Origin: Scatophagus argus
Taxonomy: Eukaryota; Chordata; Actinopteri; Scatophagidae
Direction: 5' to 3'
Assembly (NCBI RefSeq): GCF_020382885.2
Contig: NC_058499.1
Coordinates: 843,501 to 907,500, forward strand
DNA length: 64,000 nt
The position numbers and the translations under genes are program-made. This document shows positions 12,567 through 22,390 of this stretch, piece after piece. Positions within the stretch are counted from its first letter, which is position 1. Each line of letters starts with the position of its first letter. Below the pieces are notes generated by a model that was given only the letters and a program-made list of their open reading frames with translations, was not told where the DNA came from and searched no databases.

Positions 12567-14860
12567 CTCAGGCCATGCCACACACTACAGGTTGTGTGTG
12601 GGAACAGGACCATGTGTGCACAGTTCACCACACGTAGTGTTCACAGGACGTGGTGGTATTAATACACACACGCACGCACGCACACACACACTCTTTGAAG
12701 AATTACGAAGTTGCTCGGTGTGACTTGGACGAAGGTCTCTCTGTGTCGTGTCCCCATAACGCAAAGAGCATCTACGTTTGAGAAGATGATTCACTCGGCA
12801 GGAAGAACAACCATCTCACCTTCTGCTCCGCAAAAAGTGGGCGTCTAGGCGTCACCATGTGTGTAAGCATCACCATGGTGACCCATCTGGTACACACCAA
12901 AACCAGTCATCAAAAAAAGGTCACCCCCTCCACCACCTGATCCTGCCCTCTGTCAGATCCTCCTCCAGTCTGTGATGCTGGGTTCAGGCCGGCAGGTGTT
13001 TTGTGACTGGATGCCTGACGCCTCAACATGATGATGAGCTGATGATGATGATGGAAGTTTACATGTTGGTTACACTGCGACAAACTTCCATCACAGCACA
13101 AGTCTGAACTGAATGCAAAAGGAAAAGTTTGTCTCTTAGTGAAATCATCAGCGTGTCCAGACATGAAGCTACAGCCCAGCTGGTTAGCTTAGCTTAGCAT
13201 AAAGACCGGAAAGGGAGGGATTAGCCTCGCTCTGTCAGAAGGCAACATAGTCCACCGCTAACTGTGAAGATCACAGATAAACATTTGATATCTCGTTTGC
13301 CAGTCCGTCAACCCTTAGTCCAGACCCATGGATCAATACACCAGTAGTTGCTGGGCAACCCCAGAGACCCCAAGTTAGTGGTTCCAGCCAAGAAAACAGT
13401 CTGTATCCCCACTGAAAGCACAAACAAACAGGGTGTATTCATCAGTGAGCTCCAGACTGGGCCAGCCTAGCTGTTTCCCCCAGCCTCCAGTCTTTAAGCT
13501 AAGCTAAGCTAAGCAGCTGTGGGCTCACACAGACATAAGAGTTAAATCTGTGTTTCTTCTCCTTTAATGTAAAGGCGAGAGCAGCACGAGGCTAACGCTC
13601 TGTGGGCTCACACTTTAAGCTGCTGTAATCCTGAGACTGCAGGTCGCCACACAAAGCAAAGCAGCTCTGCTCAGTCACACTCAAAGTTTACCCACCAACT
13701 GCAAAACCAGAGAGGCAAGAGGACATCGAACGTCTCCTGAAACGATCGGCGACAGGCCGACTGCGTGCTCCACGTCCAACAGAAGCCCCCGTCATGAGGA
13801 AGCACTCAGACAAACTAATGCAATTACACACAGAGAGACACACGGAGGTACAGGACGTTTAGTCTGAACTGGGATCAGTTCTGACAGTCAGCGATTCATC
13901 ACTCAACGTCAGTCACACATTAAAACTGAACTGTGAAAAGAGTTTATTCAGTCAGCTGAAGCTGCTGACCAAAACGGTTTACAATCACCAGAATCAGACA
14001 TCTGAGGCTCAGTTATGGCAGCAGCAGCTTTGTGAGGTGTTTGTTGATGTGAAAATACTGAAGCTAATCTGATGAGCGAGACATCACAGCACGATCACCA
14101 CAACGTCCCTGTCAGCCCGCGAAGGCTTTGACATGGAACACCAGTCTGCAGCTAACGTTTTCCTCTCACTGATTTGAATCATCTGAATGCGTTTGTGATG
14201 ATGTTGAGTTTTAGGCTGCTGGTTGGACTAAACAAACAGTTTGACAAAGCAAACAATCAGTGGATTCATGGAGAAAATAATCAGCAGATGAATCATCAGC
14301 TGCAGTCAAAATGAGCTCCAACAGGAAACTCCTGCAGGAGCCACAGCCAGCTGATCTGAGGTCAGACAGGACAGGACAACAGGGACAGACACGTTACTGC
14401 GTACTGAGTACTTTTACTTTCAATACTTTAAATATTTTAAGGGCTATACTTGTATCATTTTACTGCAGTAATATTTCCAGTGCAGGACTTGGTGGTTTTA
14501 ATACTTTTACTTCAGTAAAGGACCTGAATGTCAGGGAAACTCCCCAAAAAGCCCCTCAAACTTTTATCTCTCGACATCAACACTCGTCAGTGTTTTTTTT
14601 TTCAGTCAAACCCAAAATTCTGCAGCGTCTCTTATCGAGCTGCGCTTCTGCCTCTGACTTCCTCCACGGTCACAGAGCGCCTTTTGACAATATCCACATA
14701 ATGACAGGAAATGGTTGTATGTGCGCATCCACGGTCACAGTGATGTAACGATTCAGACTTTCCTCAAGCTCCTCCTCCTTCACACAAACTCCACGCAGTC
14801 CTGTAGCCGCAGTGCATTCTGGGCTTTTACCTCTCAAGTGGCCACAGAAACTGCTCTCTG
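9434..14860. other. Prr5l first-intron sequence, no coding exon seen
   Basis: No exon with family similarity was recognised on either strand. Contents seen: a (TG)n tract at about 12499-12560 followed by CGCGCGC, copies of the dispersed teleost block AGCTTAGCATAAAGAC (about 13180-13520), and a block of unusually even composition at 11800-12150 of unknown origin. A further upstream exon could be hidden here. Confidence 0.5.
12499..12566. repeat. (TG)n-(CG)n microsatellite
   Basis: About 30 TG units run into a short CG alternation. The purine-pyrimidine alternation could form Z-DNA. It lies within the presumed first intron of prr5l. Confidence 0.95.
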
Positions 14861-14867
14861 GAACCCC

Positions 14868-15292
14868 TGGCCACCAGAGGGCCACCAGAGGGCCATCAGC
14901 CACCAAAAGGCTACCAGGGGGCCACCAGAGGGCCATCAGGGGGCCACCACAGGGCTGCCAGAGAGACCCCCAGCCACCAGAGAGGCCCTCAGCCACCAGA
15001 GGGCCATCAGCCACCAGAGGACCACCAGGGAGCCACCAGGGGGCTGCCAGGGGGCCTCCACAGGGCTGCCAGAGAGGCCCTCAGCCACCAGAGGGCCATC
15101 AGCCACCAAAAGGCTACCAGGGGGCCACCAGAGGGCCATCAGGGGGCCACCGCAGGGCTGCCAGAGAGGCCCTCAGCCACCAGAGGGCCATCAGCCACCA
15201 GAGGACCACCAGGGAGCCACCAGGGGGCCACCACAGGGCTGCCAGAGAGGCCCTCAGCCACCAGAGGGCCATCAGCCACAAGGGGGCCAGCC
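14868..15292. repeat. GC-rich minisatellite of CCACCAGAGGGCCATCAG-type units
   Basis: Imperfect 9- and 18-bp units (GCCACCAGAGGGCCATCAG, GCCACCAGGGGGC, GGGCTGCCAGAGAGGCCCTC) are arranged in longer blocks that recur about three times. Because the periods are multiples of three, frames stay open on both strands. The right flank (15280-15345: TGTTTTGGCATCACTTTTCT, CATCCATCTTTATGTACGGT) matches the dispersed repeat at about 59980-60065, where a single GCCACCAGGGGGCCATCAAG occurs, so this is probably a tandem expansion inside such a repeat. Confidence 0.88.
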
Positions 15293-15344
15293 AGATGTTT
15301 TGGCATCACTTTTCTCATGTCATCCATCTTTATGTACGGTCGGT

Positions 15345-15600
15345 GGTGTCAAGACAAGACAACTTTATTTGTACAGCCCATTTTTACAAGCAGTTTGTCT
15401 CAAAGGGCTTAACATAACATCACAGCAACATCCCCTGCCCTTCGACCCTCACATCGACTAAGGAAAAACTCCCAGAAAAACCTTTAACAGGAAACACTGG
15501 GAGAAACCTCAGGGTGAGCAGCAGAGGAGGGATCCCTCACCCAGGACGGGCGGACGTGCAGTGGATGTTGTACAGGCAGGAGAGCAGTTAGCAACATGAG
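15345..15600. repeat. Dispersed teleost repeat
   Basis: It begins AAGACAACTTTATTTGTACA and continues with GAAAAACTCCCAGAAAAACC, ACACTGGGAGAAACCTCAGG and GAGGGATCCCTCACCCAGGA. These blocks in this order are typical of a high-copy interspersed repeat of fish genomes. Class is not determined. Confidence 0.65.
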
Positions 15601-15844
15601 ATGTGGGATAGATGGGGAATGTTCAGGCAGGGGAGAGCTGATGGAGGCTGATGGAGGCTGATGGAGGCGCCTGGTGGGCAGGCTGGGCCCTGAGCAGGGA
15701 AAGCAGGAGCAGCAGGACCTAGACTAGCTGCGAGGTCATATGCAAACACCAAACTGCGGGTGGGTCTGAATACGAGCTGAAAACTCCTGCAGACTCTGAA
15801 CTGCCCGTAACTCTGCTGACAGGATCTAAACAAGCTGGCAAACA

Positions 15845-16030
15845 TGTTTATTTCTGCTGTAAACCTGGACATTTTAACATGGGCTCTCATGGGGACTGAC
15901 TCACTTTTGGAGCCAGCCTCAAGTGGCCAATCGAAGAAGTGCAGTTTCTGTCACTTCCTCGTTGGCTTCATTTTTCAGCCCCTGAGGCCTCCACCTGTTT
16001 TTCCTACAGGAACTAACCTGCCTGTGGGCG
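15845..16030. repeat. Second dispersed teleost repeat
   Basis: The blocks CATTTTAACATGGGCTCTCA, TTTTGGAGCCAGCCTCAAGT and GGCTTCATTTTTCAGCCCCT follow the usual order of a widespread fish repeat, recognised from memory only. Confidence 0.55.
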
Positions 16031-17159
16031 GGGCTTCCCAAACGACTATTTTGATTATTGATTAAACTATTGATTATTTTCACAACTGTTTGTTTGTAAA
16101 ATGTCAAAATAAGTGAGAACAATTGTCATCACAGTTTCCCAGAGCCCAACGTGACGTCTTCAGGTGACTTCTTTTGTCCAACCAGCAGTCAACAAGCCAA
16201 AGAGTCCTCAGTACCTGTCAGAGCTGACTGACCAGCAGCAGATCCTGACATTTAGGAAGCTGGAAGCAGCAGACGTTCGACTGAAAATATTCAGCGATTA
16301 TTAAAATAGCTGGTGATCAATCGTCTTTTCGTCTAATAGATTAATCGACTAATGTGGGTCCTTGAGAACTTAATCTATCTACAGGTGTGACAGGAACTAC
16401 CTACCAGTAGGTCTTTGTATGCTCCTGACACACCTGTGGGTCCACCTGTTGGACCTCAATCTGCATCCAGTCCAGTCTTAACTTGCAGTGTTACTTACAA
16501 AACAAAACCACCTGTCGACATGCCGGACTCCCTGCAGTCCACCTCTAAATCACACGCATCTTCAGCATTTAAAGCACCTGCAGGTCTTTCAAAGGTCCAC
16601 CTGCAAACTCTGAACTACCTGCATGCTTCCTACAACACAAACCACCTGGAGGTCCCCTTACAGCAGCTCGACCACCTGAAGGCGAGTCATCTACAAAACC
16701 AGAACCACTTGGACGTCTGTCGACAAGAACTAGACTTCTAAAAGTCTCTTTTCAGGAACCAAACCACCTGTGGACCTTTTTGCAGACTCTAATCTATCTT
16801 GAGGTCAGGATTAAAACCTCCAAAAGCCACCTGTACGTCTGGCCACAGACCGCCAAGACTTCAGCCCAGTCCACGTCCCCTCTTCTGTACTCGGGGTCTA
16901 CTTTACAAGACCTTCACGACCTGTAGGACCATTAACGGGTCGTCATCTGCAGTTCTGGAGTCTGTTTACGAGGACTCCGTAGTTTTTATGTTTTTGTGCT
17001 ACTTTCGAGTCCGTTTCACACGCCGACTGTTTGTTTCAGTTAGCGCTTCTGCTCGGCTGAAAACGCCTGCAGCCTCGCGGTGTTTGTGCAGGTAAATGAG
17101 CTTGGAGGACCGTGTGAAGTCAACCGCCATGCCGGACTCGTGTCGGTGTGTGAGCTCAC

Positions 17160-17455
17160 CTCTGCTGATGAACAAAACGCGTCCTCGGTCCTCACAGGAG
17201 ACAGTCAGCCGCTCCTCGTCGGCTCTCCTCCTGAACTCATCGCGTCACGTCCCGCCTCGGCAGACAAACAGCAAACGGTCGTGTTTGTTTGTGCCTTCAC
17301 CGAAACTCTCAAAGTGACTCAGTGAGTTCACATCACACGGCGCTTCAGCTGGGATCGAGAGCAGCTGCCCCTTCTGCCGCCGCTCAACAGGCTGGAGGCT
17401 GCGGCTGACGAGCTACACGAGCTACCCGCCGACACTTCCGGTCAACGCCTTCAAA
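17160..17455 (-). promoter_or_regulatory. Candidate CpG-rich promoter and non-coding first exon of prr5l
   Basis: CpG density rises sharply compared with the flanks. On the minus strand an ETS-like CCGGAAGT lies at the upstream end (plus about 17437-17444), and reading downstream the sequence meets a good splice donor, AGCAGAG|GTGAGC, with the exon ending at 17160. The next recognised downstream exon is the prr5l first coding exon with an acceptor at 9434, so this would be a 5' UTR exon followed by an intron of about 7.7 kb. This is inference without transcript evidence. Confidence 0.4.
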
Positions 17456-17459
17456 GTAA

Positions 17460-18000
17460 AAGCCGAGCTTCTCGTACACACGACGTTAGCGGTAACATTT
17501 TTATTTCTCCAGAGGAGGTAGAACTACTTAGATCTTGTACTTAAGTAGAAGTAGCGATATCACAGTGTAAAAGTCACGTATTTGCATACACAAGAATGTG
17601 TGTTACGTTATTGGATGCGTTCATGTGTTCATCACATTAATGCTGCAGCTGGTAAGGATGGTTAAACTGCTGCAGTTTATCTGCTGAGTAGCTTGTGAAT
17701 TTTATATTAAATGTTAACTCACAATAATACAAGCAAGAGTATGACACAATATGACCACAAATACAGATCTAAGTGAAAAGGAAATAAAGTGTTGCAGAGA
17801 TTACTTAAATTGTACTCATGGGATTCAAATTGGTTTTATGAATTTTTGACTGTTAATATGATTTTTTTTAAATGGCCGTTTTGTTTTGTTGCACACGTTC
17901 ACCTGCCCAGTGAACATCCAGCGTGATGTGGAGCAGCTGGGGGTTCAGTGTGGTGTTACCCCACGTCGTCTGCCGTCACCCTCACTCGTGCAAGTCACTT
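17460..18000. other. AT-rich spacer upstream of prr5l
   Basis: No exon, RNA gene or clear repeat was seen apart from a short AGTACTT-type block near 17540 that resembles dispersed repeats elsewhere in the window. Confidence 0.4.
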
Positions 18001-18004
18001 CAAA

Positions 18005-18243
18005 CTTTAAACTTTATTTGGTCGGTATTTTATGTATACACCGAAATTCTTTCTCTGCATTTAACACATCACCACGCCCACCACTGACTGAACACATGTC
18101 AGGCGCCCGGGGAGCAATTTGTGGGGGTTAAGTGCCTTGCTCAAGGGTATACCAGCCAACTAATAGCGGGCCACGTACAAATTTTGCCTGCTAGCCGGCG
18201 TGGAATCGAACCGGCGACTCTCCGGTCACAAACCGCTAGGCCC
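18005..18243 (-). mobile_element. tRNA-derived SINE (copy 1)
   Basis: On the minus strand the head reads CCTAGCGGTTTGTGACCGG … GGTTCGATTCCACGCC, an A-box-like and a good B-box, i.e. an internal Pol III promoter. The body contains the block whose plus strand is CGCCCGGGGAGCAATTTGTG and TTGCTCAAGG, shared with the copy at 23712-23945. It lies immediately downstream of the tRNA-Glu gene in the same orientation. Confidence 0.8.
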
Positions 18244-18254
18244 CAAAAGAGACG

Positions 18255-18326
18255 TTCCCATACCGGGAGTCGAACCCGGGCCGCCTGGGTGAAAACCAGG
18301 AATCCTAACCGCTAGACCATATGGGA
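18255..18326 (-). tRNA. tRNA-Glu (anticodon UUC)
   Basis: The minus strand gives a full 72-nt cloverleaf. The acceptor stem TCCCATA pairs with TATGGGA, the D-arm holds the A box TGGTCTAGCGGTT, the anticodon stem CCTGG/CCAGG encloses the loop TTTTCAC (anticodon TTC), and the T-arm holds GGTTCGACTCC. The discriminator base is A and no CCA is encoded, as usual in eukaryotes. TTTT occurs about six bases downstream (plus AAAA at 18245-18248), a proper Pol III terminator. No stem mismatch was seen, so it is probably functional. Confidence 0.96.
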
Positions 18327-18329
18327 CTG

Positions 18330-19786
18330 ATTGCTAAGATTAGCATGAGTTTATGTTCCAATGACGAGGAGGAGAAGGGAGAAAAAGTGAAATGATGAGA
18401 CCAGACCAGCTAACAGTTTATTCACTGTTATTGTTCCATATGAGAGGAACAAATATATTTTGTTCTTTCTTTCATTGCCTGTCGTCTCTGCAATAAAATA
18501 ATTGTCGTGTTCACTGGACACGAGGTGAAATGATGTTATACTTTTAATACGAAGGTAAAGCAATACATTTCCGGCGTGGCTGTGATTTCAGCTTGACGCA
18601 GCGACCTGCAGCTTATGAATATTCCTGACGTGGTCACCAAGTTAACGATCAAGATGAAAAAGTTTGCTGTGTTTGTGGCCTGATCACACGTCACCGTGTC
18701 ACTGTTTTGTTGTTGTTTGGATGATAAAGAAAGAAGACAAGAACCTCCAATTAGCACTTAAACCCATAAACTGCGGCTGTACTTCTGATCCGACCCGATC
18801 CGATCCGATCCGAGTCTTTTAAAGGGTTCACAGTGTGGCGGTTCGACGCCGGCAGGACGTCAGCACAGGCAGACTGCGGAGTGTGAGATGATCCACATGC
18901 AAACAGCCGTTAAAGAGGAGGCTTCAGGTGAGCAGGTGAGCAGGTGACCTCACCGCACTGCTGAGCACCTTAACGTGGTCCACACCGAGACGCTTCTGTA
19001 CCGGCAACAGGTCGGCATCACGTTCAGACTGTAAGGAGAGTAATCACAAACAAACAAACAAACAAACAAACAAACAAAGCTGGAAGCTGCTGTTTGTTTG
19101 CACTCGGATGAACAGAAGAGTCAGATGAAAGAAAACTTGTCTTCACTCTTCTGTTTCTGCCACAACAGAAGATAAGACAGTTTGGAGGACTTTGTGTTTT
19201 CCAACGCGTTTTCCTTCTTTTATTCAAGACTTCACATCCAGAGTTTGCAGGTGTTTCACTGAATGCTCTTCTCTTGCGTTTTATTTGTTTTCCAAAGAAC
19301 ATCATCATGTATGTTGTACATGTTCAGACACGTTAAAGGCTCAGCTGACTGAAAACCACCTCACTTCTGTGGCCGTCTTCAGCTTTTAACCGTGAAACAG
19401 CGAGCGAGTCCACAGCAGGAGACCACGTTTCCCTCGGCAGAAACAAAACGCTGCAGCCTTTTCTCATCAGCAGAAAAGAAGCTCGCGTGGACAGAATATT
19501 AATCATCCCTCGAGTCGGGCCAACCGGGAGCTGCTTCCAGTCCTCACAGGACCTCACAAGTCTAACAGCAGTCCCTTCCTTATAAAATAATGTGATTTGG
19601 TGACTAAATGGACCCGCCGTCCCTGAGTCTGGGACATGGACAAGGTTTGAGTCGGCAGAGGTACCCTGACCGCTCAGTAAACCTGTTTGACTCTCCTGTC
19701 ACATGTCCCACACTTCCACCTTCTGTTTTTGTTCATCACTCTGTTGACAGGTCAGAGGTCAGAGGTCAGATTACAGCTGTGTGGGG
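18330..19786. other. Intergenic stretch before the glsl 3' end
   Basis: No coding exon was recognised. A (CAAA)n run is at about 19048-19077. The part nearest 19786 is expected to include the glsl 3' UTR; I did not fix its poly(A) signal. Confidence 0.4.
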
Positions 19787-22334
19787 TCACATGGCTCCCT
19801 GCAGCAGCTGGACAGCAGCCTCCTTGTTGTGCCTCCGGGCCTCCTGCAGAGGAGAGCTCCCCCATCTGGTGGGAAGACAGAACTACATCACACACTGTCT
19901 CACACACTGTGCCCCACACCGTCACACACACTGTCCCACACACCATCACACACACTGTCTCACACACTGTGCCCCACACCGTCCCACACACCATCACACA
20001 CCGTCCCACACACTGTCCCACACACTGTCACACACCGTCCCACACACTCTCCCACACACCGTCACACACAGTCCCACACACTGTCACACACACCGTCACA
20101 CACACAGTCCCACACACTGTCACACACACTGTCCCACACACCGTCACACACACTGTCCCCCACACTGTCCCCCACTCTCCCCCACACCGTCCCACACACT
20201 GTCCCCCACACCGTCACACACACTGTCCCACACTGTTCAAAGTAACAGAAAATGCATCACCTAAATGAACAGGATGGAGAAACCTGAGGAGGTGTGACTA
20301 CAAGCCCACAGTAGTACTGTCATGTAGTACCACAGTATTGCAGGCTTCAGCAGGTACAGTCTCACCTGTCCTTCAGGGTGGCGTTCGCGCCTGCGTTCTC
20401 CAACAGGAAGCGGATCACCTCTGTGTGGCCTTCGGCAGCTGCCACGTGCAGCGCCGACCTGCCGTCATAGTCGACAGCGTTCACATCCACTCCAGACAGA
20501 AAGTACCTGCAGAGCACCACAGAAGAAGACAAACAGCTCTCAGACAGGACGAGAAGCAGCGTCGCAGCTCAGGTTATCGGTCCCTGAACAGCACCGCCGT
20601 TTCGCTGTGAATGTATGACAGTGTGAAACTGTGTTGGGATGTTAAAATGACCTCCTCAGGGCCAGGACGTCTCCTTTGAAGGCTGCCAGCAGGACATTCA
20701 TGATCTGGTATCCCTGCAGAGGGGAAGAGGCTTTGTAAAGCTCAGATAAACTGGTCTGGGATCAGATCAGAGAAGGACAACTAACCTCAGCTTCAGCCTT
20801 CCACTGTCTGTAGGCCAGAATCTGCCTGAACGGAGTCCTGATGTCAAAACTGTGCAGCTGAAATGTTGATATGAGCTCCTGCGAACACAAACTGATGTCA
20901 CTCAGTCATACATCGCATGTCTAAATGTACTGCTGCCTGTCTGAAGACACAGCTGAGACCTGGCAGAAGTGGACGGCCCTCCAGGGGTTTCCACAGGCGT
21001 CCAACTCAGGAGAAAACGCCATCAGACCCAAAACACCAGGGACCACCGCCAGCAGGGGGCCGCGGCTGCTCGACATGGCCGGGACGGACGTCTGCAACCA
21101 GAACCGGTTTCGGATCCATTTACATGATTTGACTCAGACTGAGAGGATGTGAGGAAAAGAAAGTTTTCTTTGCTCACAGACAGCAAAGTCAATCAGAAAG
21201 TCAAACTTAAAATCATTATTATCGTTATCATTTAATGACATGACTCTGCTCTGCTCATCCTCAGCTCCAATAACCACTGAGGGACGGAGACTGGACCTTG
21301 TAGTGGAAGGTTGTGGAGTAATCTTTCATCCCCGCCACCTGCATCATGGACAGCAGGCTCCGCGTTGCCGCCGGCGACAGCACCTGGTCACCTGACAGTG
21401 GACAGAGGCCCCCATTGGCTAACGAAGCAGCCATAGCAGCTCCTGATTCACAGGTGAGCTCTGTTGATGCGCACTGTCAGACAGCAGACACACTGACAGT
21501 AAGTGATCCACAGGGAGTGTGTGTGTGTGTGAGTGTGTGTGTGAGTGTCTTTGTGTGTGCTGACAGGTGTTGTACCTGCAGCATCAGATCCACAGCAGCA
21601 TTAATGTCAGTCTTCTCTGGAAAACACTGGCAGACAGAAGTCAGTTAGAAACACGCTGAGACGCACACACACACACACGTGATCTTTGATGTGTGGAGGA
21701 TGTTCACCTTTTTCTCCTGCAGGTAGAAGGTCAGAGCGTGGAGTCGGACGCTGGCCCTCCTGCTGCTCTCATAACTGAACATCAACACAGCAACAACAAA
21801 ACGCACTTCAGCACAGTCTCAGACAGCGGGTCACTTCCTGTCTCAAACAGCGAGTGATGTTGAGGACCGTTGAGACATTCTGCAGCCGCGTTCGTGTCAA
21901 CAGAAGACAAACGTGATGTTTTCCTAACTCTAACTGAGCCAAACATGCCAGTGCAGTGTGTGTGTGTGTGTGTGTGCGCGTGTGTTTCCAGTACAAATCA
22001 ACAGATTTCATAGGAAACACAGACAAACAGCAATCAGTTTAACTTTCACTGTTTTAACACAAATACATAAATAAATGCATACTTTCATGTTTGAAACAGC
22101 TTCAGTAACGGCTGCTCGCTGTACTTTTTACCAGACAGGAGGCACTTTGTTGGGGACTATTTTGAGTGGCGGATTAATTTGCATGTGGTGCACCAGCGTA
22201 TGTTGTGGGACTGAGTCACAACAAAGTACAACTTGTCTTGGTATGTAACCAGACAGCCTGTCAGCACCTGGTGCACTTCAGGTTGGCGTACTCCTTGTTG
22301 CAGAGCCTCCGGATGACATTCAGCACCTACAGGG

Positions 22335-22390
<56 letters not shown>

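Noticed and set aside
14715-15461. Frames of 248 and 201 codons plus opposite-strand frames
   Set aside because: All run through a minisatellite with periods divisible by three, so every frame stays open; no protein similarity.
18197-18243. Possible second tRNA gene beside tRNA-Glu
   Set aside because: It has A- and B-box-like sequences but no acceptor-stem pairing, and it continues into the SINE body shared with 23712-23945.
7218-20240. Regular tandem arrays that might suggest CRISPR
   Set aside because: Units are contiguous or imperfect with no unique spacers, and the host is a vertebrate.
19608-20264. Frames of 218, 193 and 154 codons rich in His, Thr, Ser, Pro
   Set aside because: They cross the minisatellite in the last glsl intron on the antisense strand; composition is explained by the repeat.
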